A DNA stretch of 64,000 nucleotides from Eubacterium sp. (GCA_017450645.1 JAFSTE010000005.1:1-64000), one strand, 5' to 3'; shown: positions 34,087 through 43,234, counted from the stretch's first letter. Translations and numbers: made by a program. The notes: a model not told the origin generated them from the sequence alone.

Positions 34087-35031
34087 AATCTTATCTTCAT
34101 ATCTTTCAGCGGTTAGAATACCGTCGTTTACATCAATCTTACAAATACGGGCGTTGCGCGCGTCAAAGGCGTTTGCGCCGAGTCCGTCGTCGTAATCCCT
34201 TGCGTGATAAACGGCGTACCACTGGCCGTCCTTTTTAATCATAGAGTGGTGACCTGTTCCCTCTTCAAAGCCGTTAGCAGCAATTACGGGATGGTAGGTG
34301 TTGTCGTCGGGATACTTTTCAAACTTAATTTTAGTAAGGTCGGTTTCGGTAGTTTTTGCTCTGGCGTAGCCTATGTAGTAAGTCGGCTGCTCGTAGCAGT
34401 TGCCCGAGTACATAAGGTAGTGCCAGTCGCCCTCGCGGAAATAGAACGCGCCCTCGATAGTATGCCAGTGCTGACCCTCTTTATAGCGGTCGCGGCGATA
34501 GATATCCTCGTCAAGAGTAGGCTCTACAACCACCTGCGGATTACGCTCGGGGGTGTAGGGGTCGAGCATTCTGTCGACTACGATGTATGTACCTATTCTG
34601 TCGCCCTCAAAGCGGTTTGTGGAGTAAAACAAAAACAGCCCGCTTTCGTTTTTAACAATATGCGAGTCTATAGAAAACGGCGGCAAAATCTGCTTAGCGT
34701 TTTTAAACGGACCAAGCGGATTGTCGGCAGTGCTTACAAACATCGCCTGCCTGTGACCGCCCAAATCGGGCTCGTCGCCGTAAAATTCAAACGAGTTATA
34801 CATATAAAACGTACCGTCAAGCTCGATAACGCTCGGCGCCCAGAAGCCGTGGTGACCCTCAACAGTCATAACCATACCGTAAAAGTGCCACCCGCCGAAA
34901 AGGTCGTCGGCGTGGTAGGCGTAAATGCCGTCGTGACCGGTGGTGTAGATGTAGTAGCGTCCGTCGCTTTCGATTATGTACGGGTCCGCCTGACCGATGT
35001 AATTATCCTTATCAATTTTAAGTAAATGCAT
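34084..35031 (-). CDS. Glycoside hydrolase family 43-like
   Basis: GH43 enzymes cleave arabinose or xylose linkages with a five-bladed propeller. The 315-residue protein has the three expected acidic residues: Asp in IGQADPYI, Asp in FSIDSHIV and Glu in TIEGAFYF. A WAPSVIELDGTFYMYNS blade precedes the second. There is no signal peptide, so it should act in the cytoplasm on imported oligosaccharides. It lies 24 bases after the hypothetical gene at 35055 in the same direction. Substrate specificity cannot be read from sequence. Confidence 0.88.
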   Translation of the reverse strand: MHLLKIDKDNYIGQADPYIIESDGRYYIYTTGHDGIYAYHADDLFGGWHFYGMVMTVEGHHGFWAPSVIELDGTFYMYNSFEFYGDEPDLGGHRQAMFVSTADNPLGPFKNAKQILPPFSIDSHIVKNESGLFLFYSTNRFEGDRIGTYIVVDRMLDPYTPERNPQVVVEPTLDEDIYRRDRYKEGQHWHTIEGAFYFREGDWHYLMYSGNCYEQPTYYIGYARAKTTETDLTKIKFEKYPDDNTYHPVIAANGFEEGTGHHSMIKKDGQWYAVYHARDYDDGLGANAFDARNARICKIDVNDGILTAERYEDKI

Positions 35032-35054
35032 AGTGAGTACCTACTAAAACGGGG

Positions 35055-35561
35055 TTATTTGCTGTCTGTTGCCGATTTTTCTTCCTCGAGCTCTTTAATC
35101 TCGCGGTAGAACATATTAGCCTTCAGGTAAACTTCGATAAAATCGCGGATATGCTCAGCCATATCGCCCTTATTATAATTAAGCGGCAGGATGCGCTCGT
35201 CGTCGTCGATAGCAAGCGGTCCTTTTTCGTAATCGTTAAAGGTCGGCATAAGCGAGTAGCCCGTTTGCATTTTAACAATAGAGATTAAAAGGAAATCCTT
35301 CGTAGCTTCAACAAAGCCCTTCTTTTTTGTATAGCGCTCGATAGTCGAGGTTTCGACCTCGTCGTTGTGCTTTTTTGTATAGCAGGCGTCGAGCACCTTT
35401 TCGATATAATTTTCAAGCTGAGTGTCGCTGTACGGCGCTTTTAAAAGCATAACCGTATCAATATCGGCGATGCCGTATTTTTCGCTTTCGCCGCAGGGAA
35501 TGCCGACAAGGTTTTCGTCCTTATCCGCATACACCGATATTGTGTAAAATTCCTTTTCCAT
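35055..35561 (-). CDS. Cytoplasmic protein, unknown
   Basis: The 168-residue soluble acidic protein has GGAG before its start. A KKKGFVEATKDFLLISIVKMQ segment and an alpha-helical C-terminus (KANMFYREIKELEEEK) are the visible features. I recognise no family. A good promoter lies upstream and the GH43 gene follows, so the two may form an operon. Confidence 0.6.
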   Translation of the reverse strand: MEKEFYTISVYADKDENLVGIPCGESEKYGIADIDTVMLLKAPYSDTQLENYIEKVLDACYTKKHNDEVETSTIERYTKKKGFVEATKDFLLISIVKMQTGYSLMPTFNDYEKGPLAIDDDERILPLNYNKGDMAEHIRDFIEVYLKANMFYREIKELEEEKSATDSK

Positions 35562-35587
35562 AAGCTCTCCAAAAATAATTTTTTATA

Positions 35588-35616
35588 ATTATATACTATA
35601 TATTTGCAAAATTCAA
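35588..35616 (-). promoter_or_regulatory. Promoter of the 35055-GH43 pair
   Basis: On the minus strand, TTGAAT (35611-35616), a 17-base spacer and TATAAT (35588-35593). Confidence 0.65.
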
Positions 35617-35647
35617 TAATAAATGTTAATATATTTTCGGTGATTAA

Positions 35648-36316
35648 ATGAAAAAAGTACTTATTACGGGCGCGGCTTCGGGTATAGGCAGGGCGTGCGC
35701 CGAAATATTCAGAGATAACGGCTACGAGGTGTACGCCGTTTATAATACCACGCCGTGCGAAACCGAGGGCGTAAACAAGGTAAAATGCGACCTTAAAAAT
35801 ACGGACGAAATCAGTGCGCTTTTCGATAAAACCGGTGACATTGATGTACTTGTTAACAACGCGGGAAGTGCGCTTATTAAAATGATAAACGACACCACCG
35901 AGGAGGATTACGAAAGCCTCACCGCGATAAATCAGAAGGCGGTTTATTTTTGCGCTAAGCACGCTGCGCTCGGTATGCTCAAAAAGCACAGCGGCGCTAT
36001 AATCAACATCGCCTCCATATGGGGCGAGGTCGGCGCGTCGTGCGAAACGCTGTACTCTATGACAAAGGCAGGGGTAATCGGCTTTACAAAGGCGCTGTCA
36101 AAAGAGCTTGCGCCGTCAGGTATTACCGTAAACTGCGTATCGCCGGGAATAATTGACACAAGGATGAACGCTTGTTTTGACAGAGCGGAGCTTGAAAACG
36201 AGGTGCCGCTCGGCAGACTCGGAACGCCCGAGGAAGTGGCGAAAGCGGTGCTGTTTTTTGCAGAAAATCCGTACATAACGGGACAGGTGCTGTCGGTCAA
36301 CGGAGGCGTTATATGA
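35648..36316 (+). CDS. Short-chain dehydrogenase/reductase (FabG-like)
   Basis: NAD(P)-dependent oxidoreductase of 222 residues. It has the Rossmann motif TGAASGIGRA (7-16), NNAG, the catalytic Ser in NIASIWGEVG, YSMTKAG with catalytic Tyr and Lys, and a C-terminal GQVLSVNGG. This is FabG-like, but the context (rRNA and tRNA modification genes) does not point to fatty-acid synthesis. It is the first of four genes with ATGA-type overlaps. Confidence 0.9.
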   Translation: MKKVLITGAASGIGRACAEIFRDNGYEVYAVYNTTPCETEGVNKVKCDLKNTDEISALFDKTGDIDVLVNNAGSALIKMINDTTEEDYESLTAINQKAVYFCAKHAALGMLKKHSGAIINIASIWGEVGASCETLYSMTKAGVIGFTKALSKELAPSGITVNCVSPGIIDTRMNACFDRAELENEVPLGRLGTPEEVAKAVLFFAENPYITGQVLSVNGGVI

Positions 36317-37056
36317 GCTACACCTTTGAACGCCTCAGCGACGACATAAGCGTTGCGGTAACGGACGACCACACCTTCGGCACGGACGCGGTTATACTCG
36401 CGTATTTCGCTAAGCCGAAGTATAAGGACAGATGCGCCGATATGGGTACGGGCTGCGGAATTATACCGCTGCTCTGGCTGCGCGACAGCAAGATGGGCGC
36501 CGTTCACTGTCTTGACATTCAGCAAAACGCTATCGAGCAGGTGAACGCCGCTATTGAGCACAACGCGCTCGAAGGCAGACTAATCCCCCACCTTTGCGAC
36601 CTGCGCGAGATAGATAAAGAATTCAGCGCGGAGGGCTTTACGCTCGTTACGATGAACCCGCCGTACAAGCCCGTAAACACAGGCTTTGAGTCGCTCGGCG
36701 AGAGCGCAAGGATTGCGCGCCACGAGGTGTGCTGTAACATCGAGGACGCAGTGAAGGCAGCTAATTATATGCTGACATACGGCGGCAGATTTTGTATGTG
36801 TCACCGCCCCGAAAGACTTGTGGACGCACTTGCAATAATGCGGCAGTACAAATTAGAGCCGAAGCGCCTTCGTTTCGTGTGCGACAAGGAGGGCGAGGAG
36901 CCGTTTTTGTTCCTTGTTGAAGGCAAAAAGGGCGCAAAGCCGTTTATTAGAGTGGAGGCGCCGCTGGTAATCAAGGACAAAGAGTCAAAATTTACAAAAG
37001 AAATGCTGACGGCATATGGCTCATATGCCGATGGGTATGAGGATAAAATCAGATGA
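36313..37056 (+). CDS. TrmN6-like N6-adenine methyltransferase
   Basis: SAM-dependent methyltransferase resembling the tRNA1(Val) A37 N6-methyltransferase (YabB/YfiC). The 247-residue protein has the SAM motif DMGTGCGIIPLLW near residue 40 and the N6-amino methylase motif NPPY near 117. It overlaps the SDR gene by four bases and rsmI by four bases. In Bacillus yabB and rsmI are also close neighbours, which supports the assignment. Confidence 0.88.
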   Translation: MSYTFERLSDDISVAVTDDHTFGTDAVILAYFAKPKYKDRCADMGTGCGIIPLLWLRDSKMGAVHCLDIQQNAIEQVNAAIEHNALEGRLIPHLCDLREIDKEFSAEGFTLVTMNPPYKPVNTGFESLGESARIARHEVCCNIEDAVKAANYMLTYGGRFCMCHRPERLVDALAIMRQYKLEPKRLRFVCDKEGEEPFLFLVEGKKGAKPFIRVEAPLVIKDKESKFTKEMLTAYGSYADGYEDKIR

Positions 37057-37868
37057 GTAAACTTTATGTAGTCGGTACGCCGATTGGCAACCTCGGGGAT
37101 TTATCGCCGAGGGCGGTCGAAACGCTCGGCTCGGTCGATTTTATCGCCGCCGAGGACACGCGCGTGACATTGAAACTGCTTAATCATTTCGGAATAAAAA
37201 TAGAAATGGTAAGCTACTTTGAGCACAACAAGCGCGAGCGCGGCGAGGAGATTATAAACAGAATAAAATCGGGCGAAAGCTGCGCCATAGTGACCGACGC
37301 GGGTATGCCCGCTATATCCGACCCGGGTGAGGATTTAGTGCGTATGTGCCACGAGGAGGGCGTCGAGGTAGAGTCCGTACCCGGACCGACTGCGTTTGCA
37401 ACGGCGCTTGCAATTTCGGGTATGAACACCGGACGCTTTACCTTTGAGGGATTTTTGTCGGTCAGCAAGAAGTCGCGCCGCGAGCATCTCGAGGAGCTTG
37501 TGAGCGAAAAACGCACAATCGTTTTTTACGAAGCGCCGCACAAGCTCTCGGCAACGCTTGACGATATGCTAAAATACTTCGGCAATCGCAATATCGCCAT
37601 AGTTCGCGAGATTACAAAAATACACGAGGAGGTAATCAGGACTACTCTTGAGGAAGCCTCCGCGCGCTATCACGAGGAGAAGCCCAAGGGCGAAATAGTG
37701 CTGATTATCGAGGGCAAAAAAGAGGAAGAAAACGACATCCCGTTTGACGAAGCTGTTAAAAAAGCGCAAAAGCTCGTCGAAGGCGGAATGAGCATAAACA
37801 ACGCCGCAAAAGAGCTTGCGGGAGTCACTCCGTACAAAAAAGGCGACATATATAAGGCACTGTTATGA
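37053..37868 (+). CDS. rsmI: 16S rRNA (cytidine1402-2'-O)-methyltransferase
   Basis: RsmI methylates C1402 in the ribosomal P site. The 271-residue protein begins with LYVVGTPIGNLGDLSPRAVE and has AEDTR, VTDAGMPAISDPG and SVPGPTA, all diagnostic of the family. A C-terminal helical region (about 225-271) completes it. Translational coupling to both neighbours is shown by overlaps. Confidence 0.95.
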   Translation: MSKLYVVGTPIGNLGDLSPRAVETLGSVDFIAAEDTRVTLKLLNHFGIKIEMVSYFEHNKRERGEEIINRIKSGESCAIVTDAGMPAISDPGEDLVRMCHEEGVEVESVPGPTAFATALAISGMNTGRFTFEGFLSVSKKSRREHLEELVSEKRTIVFYEAPHKLSATLDDMLKYFGNRNIAIVREITKIHEEVIRTTLEEASARYHEEKPKGEIVLIIEGKKEEENDIPFDEAVKKAQKLVEGGMSINNAAKELAGVTPYKKGDIYKALL

Positions 37869-38734
37869 TTTGTAATTCTTGTCCGCGAAAATGTAATACA
37901 GACAGAGAAAACACGCTCGGCTTTTGCAAAAGTCCCGAGCGTTTTCGCGTTGCGCGCGCCGCGCTGCACTACTGGGAGGAACCTTGTATCAGCGGCAAAA
38001 ACGGCAGCGGAACTGTGTTTTTCAGCGGATGTAATATGCGCTGCGTCTTTTGCCAGAACGGCGAAATAAGCCGCGAAAACAAAGGCGTTGAAATCAGCGA
38101 CGGCAGACTTATCGAGGTATTTAACAGCCTTATTGAGCAGGGCGCGCACAACATAAACCTTGTAAACCCTACGCACTACGCGGAGCGGCTTAAGGAGGTT
38201 TTAGAGCGCTTTGACTCCCCTGTTCCGATTGTGTACAACACCTCGGGATACGAGAGCGTGGACACGCTTAAAAAGCTCGACGGGCTTGTCGACATTTACC
38301 TTACGGATTACAAATATTCAAAGCCCGAAAAGGCGAGCCGCTACAGCAAGGCGGGCGACTACTGCGAGGTTGCAAGGGCGGCAATAGGTGAAATGTGCAG
38401 GCAAATCCCCGCGCCCGTTTTTGACGGCGACATTATGCAAAAGGGCGTAATAATCCGCCACTTAATTTTGCCGTCCAACTCTAATTCGGCGCTTGAAGTT
38501 ATAGACGATACGATAAAAAGCTACGGCGGCGCTTACCTGTCACTTATGGCGCAGTACACGCCCTGCGGTGACCTTAGCGAGTATCCCGAAATTGACCGCA
38601 GGCTTACAAAACGGGAGTACGAAAAGGTCATAAACCACGCCCTTTCGACAGGATACGAGCGCATTTTCGTACAGGAAACGGAGTCGGCAGATAAAAAATT
38701 TATCCCCGCATTTGATTTTACGGGGATAATGTGA
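37865..38734 (+). CDS. Radical SAM protein, PflA-like
   Basis: The 289-residue protein has the radical-SAM cluster motif CNMRCVFC (with GC before and QN after) near residue 56. An additional N-terminal Cys set (CNSCPRKC then GFC) could bind a second Fe-S cluster. The family is COG1313-like, related to pyruvate-formate-lyase activators. Its real target is unknown. It overlaps rsmI by four bases as the fourth gene of the unit. No pfl-type glycyl-radical enzyme lies nearby, so activation of PFL itself is not supported. Confidence 0.85.
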   Translation: MICNSCPRKCNTDRENTLGFCKSPERFRVARAALHYWEEPCISGKNGSGTVFFSGCNMRCVFCQNGEISRENKGVEISDGRLIEVFNSLIEQGAHNINLVNPTHYAERLKEVLERFDSPVPIVYNTSGYESVDTLKKLDGLVDIYLTDYKYSKPEKASRYSKAGDYCEVARAAIGEMCRQIPAPVFDGDIMQKGVIIRHLILPSNSNSALEVIDDTIKSYGGAYLSLMAQYTPCGDLSEYPEIDRRLTKREYEKVINHALSTGYERIFVQETESADKKFIPAFDFTGIM

Positions 38735-38781
38735 TATAGTATATATGTTAAAATTTATGTAAAAACAAAGGAGAATGTAAA

Positions 38782-39213
38782 ATGAAAAAGTTTTTTGCAG
38801 AATTTAAAGAGTTCATCTCTAAGGGTAATGTGCTTGATTTGGCAGTCGGCGTTATCATCGGCGGTGCTTTCTCGGCAATCGTTAACGCGCTTATCGACAA
38901 CCTTATCAACCCGCTTATTGCAATGATTGGCGGCACAGAAATCGGTCTTGCTGTTCAGATTAAGGGTCAGACGCTCAACTTCGGCGCATTTATTTCGGCA
39001 ATACTCAACTTCCTGATTATCGCATTTGTTGTATTCCTTATCGTTAAGTCAGCTAACAAGGCTAAGGAGCTTGCTACTAAGAATAAGGAAGAGGAAGAAG
39101 AGGCAACTACCAAGACCTGCCCGTTCTGTAAGAGCGAAATTGATATCGAAGCAACAAAGTGTCCTCATTGTACTTCTGACATTCCCGAGGAAGAAGAAGC
39201 CGACGAGGAATAA
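38782..39213 (+). CDS. mscL: Large-conductance mechanosensitive channel with zinc-ribbon tail
   Basis: MscL opens on osmotic downshock to release solutes. The 143-residue protein has the conserved N-terminal helix FKEFISKGNVLDLAVGVIIG, two membrane helices (about 15-45 and 70-93) and a cytoplasmic bundle. The tail adds CPFC...CPHC, a short zinc ribbon, between two acidic stretches. AAAGGAG precedes the start. The ribbon is an addition relative to E. coli MscL and occurs in some other Firmicutes as far as I know. Confidence 0.93.
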   Translation: MKKFFAEFKEFISKGNVLDLAVGVIIGGAFSAIVNALIDNLINPLIAMIGGTEIGLAVQIKGQTLNFGAFISAILNFLIIAFVVFLIVKSANKAKELATKNKEEEEEATTKTCPFCKSEIDIEATKCPHCTSDIPEEEEADEE

Positions 39214-39234
39214 TTAAACCGAGGAGTAATTTTT

Positions 39235-40164
39235 ATGAAAATTGAAGCATACAGCTTTCCGTCCGCTACCGGCGTTTGCGATATTTACGGCAACGCGTAT
39301 ATGCCCGACGATGAGGTTAAGGCAGTACTTGTAATCCATCACGGTATGGCGGAGCATCAGGAAAGATACAGAGGTTTCATCGACTTTATGGTTTCTAACG
39401 GTTTTGCCGTATATATTCACGATATGGCTAACCACGGCAAGTCTAATTCCAATTTTGACGAAACCGGTTATTTCGGCGACAACGACGGCTACAAGGCGCT
39501 TGTTGAGGACCTTAAAACCACCTTTGAAAAGGCTAAGTTCGCCTACAGCGACAAAAAGATTATTGTTATGGGTCACTCGATGGGCTCGTTTATCGTAAGG
39601 TGCTTTACCGCGTGGTATCCGAACGTAGGCTTTGCGGGTGCAATCTATATGGGCACCGGCGGAGCTAACCCGATTGCAGGCGTCGGCGAAAAGGTATCCG
39701 CGCTTGTTGCAAAGGTTAAAGGCACTAAGCACAAGAGCAAGACGCTCGACAAAATGACCTTTGGCTCATACGGCAAGAGGTGCGAGGGCAGGACTAATTT
39801 TGACTGGCTCACACGCGACACCGAGATTGTTGACAAGTATATTGCCGACGATTACTGCGGATTTTTGTTCAGCGCGCAGGGTATGAACGACCTTGTTAAG
39901 CTTAATATCGAGGCTAACACCGACGCGTGGTACAAGAATGTACCGACAGAGCTTCCGATACTGCTTACAAGCGGCTGCGAGGACCCGGTCGGCGAGTATT
40001 CAAAGGGCATACGCGATATCTATCAGAGACTGCTTGCGTCAAACCACAAGCATGTTACGCTTAAGCTCTACGACAACTGCCGCCACGAAATCCTAAACGA
40101 GCTCAACAAAGACGAGGTTATGAACGACATCCTTGAATGGGCAGAAAAAGAAGTTTTACAGTAA
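39235..40164 (+). CDS. Alpha/beta hydrolase, lysophospholipase or monoglyceride-lipase-like
   Basis: The 309-residue serine hydrolase (S33-type) has an oxyanion segment VIHHGMAEHQERY, nucleophile elbow GHSMGS near residue 107, Asp in SGCEDPVG and His in DNCRHEIL. There is no signal peptide. It follows mscL by 21 bases with a GAGGAG site and ends at a strong terminator, so it is probably co-transcribed with mscL. Lysolipid or monoglyceride cleavage is the family norm; the natural substrate is not known. Confidence 0.85.
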   Translation: MKIEAYSFPSATGVCDIYGNAYMPDDEVKAVLVIHHGMAEHQERYRGFIDFMVSNGFAVYIHDMANHGKSNSNFDETGYFGDNDGYKALVEDLKTTFEKAKFAYSDKKIIVMGHSMGSFIVRCFTAWYPNVGFAGAIYMGTGGANPIAGVGEKVSALVAKVKGTKHKSKTLDKMTFGSYGKRCEGRTNFDWLTRDTEIVDKYIADDYCGFLFSAQGMNDLVKLNIEANTDAWYKNVPTELPILLTSGCEDPVGEYSKGIRDIYQRLLASNHKHVTLKLYDNCRHEILNELNKDEVMNDILEWAEKEVLQ

Positions 40165-40165
40165 C

Positions 40166-40191
40166 AAAAAGCGCCCTTTGGGCGCTTTTTT
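40166..40191 (+). terminator. Terminator of mscL-hydrolase unit
   Basis: AAAAAGCGCCC-TTT-GGGCGCTTTTTT follows the stop directly. Confidence 0.9.
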
Positions 40192-40194
40192 GTT

Positions 40195-40390
40195 AGTATC
40201 AAGTATCAAGTAGGGGTGGATATTATCCGCCGGCGGACACACCGATTACTTTCGGGCGGATGGTATCCGCCCCTACCTACCCTCGTAATATCGAATTTGT
40301 AGGGGAGGGTCTCCGCGCCCTCCCGATTATTGTTTGAGGCATAGCCGAGTAACCACAAGCTCACAGCTAACAGCTATAAACTCATAGCAA
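40195..40390. repeat. Composite intergenic repeat array with three hairpin modules
   Basis: Tandem TATCAAG units, then GTGGATATTATCCGCC, then GGGCGGAT-GGT-ATCCGCCC with CTACC flank, then AATTTGTAGGGGAGGG with matching CCCTCCC, then a GAGTAACC/AGCTCACAGC block as at 4332-4378. At about 195 bases it is the largest repeat cluster of the window and holds no gene. Confidence 0.7.
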
Positions 40391-40424
40391 AAAAAACAGG
40401 ACGGAAGATTCCGTCCTGTTTTGA
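40391..40424 (-). terminator. Terminator of aminotransferase-aldolase unit
   Basis: AAAACAGGACGG/CCGTCCTGTTTT, with a T run on the minus strand, just beyond the aldolase stop. Confidence 0.85.
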
Positions 40425-41642
40425 TTATTTCTCGTCGATTTTCTTAGAGTATTTCGCGAGGTATACGGTACGCATAAGCATACATTCGAGCTTAGGTACA
40501 TAGTGTGCGCGGTTGAATATGTCAACATCAATCGCTGCCTGGCAAGCTTTATCCATAATGATTTCAAGCGCCTGCAGGTCGCCCTCGGTATTACCCGTAA
40601 TGAGTGCGCCGTTGCCCTGTACAAATACCGCATTTCTCTGGTCGATACCCTCGCCTGCTTCAGCTGCGCAAGCGTCTGTGTCGCCGTCAATCCACGGAAT
40701 ATTCTTAACATCGATACCTACAATCTGAGCAAAGTCGTCAATCATAGGAATCATCTCTTCGCCGGTGCAGGAATATGCAACTACATCGGGAGTGCTGAGG
40801 TGGCGGATAAAGGTGCAATCCTCAGTATTGTAAATTGCTCTGTGAAGCTTCTCAACTTTAGGAGGAATACCGTTAATTCCAACGCCCGTTTCGATATCAA
40901 CATCTACGGTCTTGCCGCCGACTGTAAGAGTAAAGGTGTTACCGTTTCTTACAGACGAGCCAAGGTCGCAGATAGACTCGGGCATAGCGCCTGCATCCTT
41001 TTTATTAAGATAGTAATTTCTCTTAGCCTCGTCGCTGTAGGTCTTATCCCAGGAGTGACGGAGGTAGTTATCCTTAATAACCTTACCGCAGCAGTTCTCG
41101 AGGTTTTCTGCAAGCGCAAAAGCGTGCTCATAGCTGTCGCCCATACAGATTGTACCGTGGTGCATCATCATAATAGCTCTTGCGCCGGGGTTCATCATAA
41201 TGCACATCTCGACCTTCTTGCGAAGGGAGTCGGTAGTAGACATAGCGTATGCAGCGCAAGGCACCTTGTCGCCGAGAACGCCCTTAAACTCGTCGTAAAC
41301 ATTCCTTATTTCCATACCCGTAATGCTGACGATAGTAGCATTTTTCTGGTGGGTGTGGATAACAAAATCAACTGTAGGATGGTGACGGTATGCAGCAGCG
41401 TGAACGCCCTTTTCCGACGACGGCTTGATGTCGCCCTCGTATGAGCAATCCTCGATATTAACAACAACGATTTCCTCGGGAGTTAAATCCTCGTATGCTC
41501 TTCCTGACGGAGTGATAACAAACTGGGTGTCCGAAATACGAGCTGAAACGTTACCCCATGTTCTGGCGATAAGTCCCTTTTCAATCAGCTCCTTACCTGC
41601 CTTAACAACTAATTCTTTAGCTTCCTGAATTTCGTAAGCCAT
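40425..41642 (-). CDS. Two-domain class II aldolase/adducin protein
   Basis: Class II aldolases of the fuculose-phosphate/ribulose-phosphate type use Zn2+ to cleave sugar phosphates. The 405-residue protein is two such domains in tandem. The first (about 1-210) has ARTWGNVSARI, the metal pair in FVIHTHQKNAT and a further His in MMHHGTICMGDS. In the second (about 225-395) the equivalents read FIRHLSTPDVV and QGNGALITG, so metal ligands are lost and it is probably inactive. AAGGAG fixes the start at 41642. It follows the aminotransferase by 56 bases and is under the same promoter and operators. Confidence 0.85.
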   Translation of the reverse strand: MAYEIQEAKELVVKAGKELIEKGLIARTWGNVSARISDTQFVITPSGRAYEDLTPEEIVVVNIEDCSYEGDIKPSSEKGVHAAAYRHHPTVDFVIHTHQKNATIVSITGMEIRNVYDEFKGVLGDKVPCAAYAMSTTDSLRKKVEMCIMMNPGARAIMMMHHGTICMGDSYEHAFALAENLENCCGKVIKDNYLRHSWDKTYSDEAKRNYYLNKKDAGAMPESICDLGSSVRNGNTFTLTVGGKTVDVDIETGVGINGIPPKVEKLHRAIYNTEDCTFIRHLSTPDVVAYSCTGEEMIPMIDDFAQIVGIDVKNIPWIDGDTDACAAEAGEGIDQRNAVFVQGNGALITGNTEGDLQALEIIMDKACQAAIDVDIFNRAHYVPKLECMLMRTVYLAKYSKKIDEK

Positions 41643-41698
41643 ATTTATCTCCTTTTTATTAAAGGGAGCAGAGTTAACTGCTCCCTGCATACTAACAA

Positions 41699-43183
41699 TT
41701 AATAATCAATCTTTTCGCACTTAGCAAGTACCTTGTCAAAGCGGCGGATACATTCATCAATATCCTCTTCTGTATAAGCGCTTGAAGTGTAAAGACGTGA
41801 GCCTGCAAGTGTTACAAGACCTTCTGCCATATAAGCAGCGCCCATATACTGCATCTCTGTCTGACGGATGCCGGTCTGCTTAAATGTGTTAGGAATTTCC
41901 CAAGGCTTTTTCCAGTTAATTCTGAAGTGCATTGTAGCAACAGTGTGAAGCTGGCAGATTGAACCAACATTGTAGCATACAAACGGAAGGTCATACTTTT
42001 TGATTGACTCGTTAATACCCTTAACAAGTCTGTCAGCCATCTGACCTGCAACCTGGCAAGCATTTCTCTTTTCAATCTCGCAAATTACAGTGTAACCTGC
42101 AACGCAGGAAAGAGGTGTAGCAGCCATAGTACCGCCGCACATTGCCTTATGTATCTTCTTGCCTTCAGCCTTATCAAGACCAGCGCCGAGGTACTTCATA
42201 ACTTCCTTATGGCCGCCGATACCGCCTGCACCCGGATAACCGCCTGCGATAATCTTACCGAAGATTGTGATATCGGGGTCGATACCGTAGTAACCCTGTG
42301 CGCCCGAAAGACCGATTCTGAAGCCTGTAACAACCTCGTCACAAACAAGCAGAGCGCCGTACTTACGGCAGAGTGCCTGAACACCCTTCGGGAAGTCCTT
42401 ATCTACAGGACGTGTTGCAGACTCAGGTCCGCAAGGCTCAATGAATACAGCAGCTGTGCCGCCGCGGAACTTATTGATAATGAGCTTCTTCTCGAGTGAC
42501 TTAAGGTCGTTGGGGAAGAACTCCTGTGTGTGCTTAAATACGAAAAGCGGAACACCGTGTGACTGAGTATTAAGAGTACCCGGTACACGCATACCCCATG
42601 CGAGCTGGTCGGACCAGCCGTGATAAGCGCCGCCCATCTTAATGATGTTCTTATGACCTGTAGCAAGACGAGCTACACGAACTGCGCACATACAAGCCTC
42701 TGTACCCGAGCCGAGCATACGGAACATCTCTACTGAAGGTACGCACTCGCTGATTTTCTTAGCGAGCTTATACTCATAGGGGTGGAACAGACCTGTTGAA
42801 GGTCCGCAATCGTCAAGAAGCTTTTTAACCTCTTCCTTAACTACATCGTCGTTAGAGCCGATGATTGTAGGACCACCTGCCTGAAGGAAATCGAAATATT
42901 CGTTACCGTCGATATCATAAAGCTTGTTGCCCTTAGCCTTAGTCATAACGATTGGGAACGGATAGTTAAATGCAAGGTTGTGCTGAACTCCGCCGGGGAT
43001 TACGTTCTTAGCCTCGGTAATCATTTCCTTAGATTTTTTGCACTTCTTCTCAAAATACTCCTCTTCATACTCTTTAAGAGCAGCTCTGTTGATAGAGTAA
43101 ATCGGTTTTTTAATAAGTGCGTCGAGTTGAGCTGTAAGAGCAGCTGCGTTTGGATACTCTGTAATAGCGAATCTTGTATCCAT
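41699..43183 (-). CDS. Class III aminotransferase, glutamate-1-semialdehyde-aminomutase-like
   Basis: PLP enzyme of 494 residues. Seen are the N-terminal extension of about 60 residues, the NVIPGGVQHN entry typical of GSA aminomutase relatives, the LGSGTEACMCAVRVAR phosphate-binding segment, GAYHGW, the Asp of LLVCDEVVTGFRIG and the PLP lysine in TIFGKIIAGGYPGAG. It is longer than HemL and no haem genes are near, so a catabolic amino-compound aminotransferase is likelier. AAGGAGG fixes the start at 43183. The promoter at 43266-43293 is overlain by two palindromes that fit the divergent TetR regulator. Confidence 0.85.
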   Translation of the reverse strand: MDTRFAITEYPNAAALTAQLDALIKKPIYSINRAALKEYEEEYFEKKCKKSKEMITEAKNVIPGGVQHNLAFNYPFPIVMTKAKGNKLYDIDGNEYFDFLQAGGPTIIGSNDDVVKEEVKKLLDDCGPSTGLFHPYEYKLAKKISECVPSVEMFRMLGSGTEACMCAVRVARLATGHKNIIKMGGAYHGWSDQLAWGMRVPGTLNTQSHGVPLFVFKHTQEFFPNDLKSLEKKLIINKFRGGTAAVFIEPCGPESATRPVDKDFPKGVQALCRKYGALLVCDEVVTGFRIGLSGAQGYYGIDPDITIFGKIIAGGYPGAGGIGGHKEVMKYLGAGLDKAEGKKIHKAMCGGTMAATPLSCVAGYTVICEIEKRNACQVAGQMADRLVKGINESIKKYDLPFVCYNVGSICQLHTVATMHFRINWKKPWEIPNTFKQTGIRQTEMQYMGAAYMAEGLVTLAGSRLYTSSAYTEEDIDECIRRFDKVLAKCEKIDY

Positions 43184-43208
43184 AGTTATCTTCCTCCTTG
43201 AATTTAGT

Positions 43209-43224
43209 GTGAGTGGCTGCTCAC
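43209..43224. promoter_or_regulatory. Operator copy 1, GTGAG-N6-CTCAC
   Basis: GTGAGTGGCTGCTCAC is a palindrome downstream of the aminotransferase promoter and before its ribosome site. It is matched by 43235-43250 and 44100-44114. It is probably bound by the divergent TetR regulator (inference). Confidence 0.6.
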
Positions 43225-43234
43225 CGTTTTGGGC

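Noticed and set aside
34204..35025. 273-codon frame opposite the GH43 gene
   Set aside because: It is antisense to a gene with all three catalytic acids.
40503..41444. 313-codon frame opposite the class II aldolase
   Set aside because: It is antisense to a gene with recognised motifs and has no ribosome site or family.
41699..43183. HemL (haem synthesis) identity for the aminotransferase
   Set aside because: It is too long, has an extra N-terminus, lies in a sugar-kinase/aldolase context and has no haem genes nearby.
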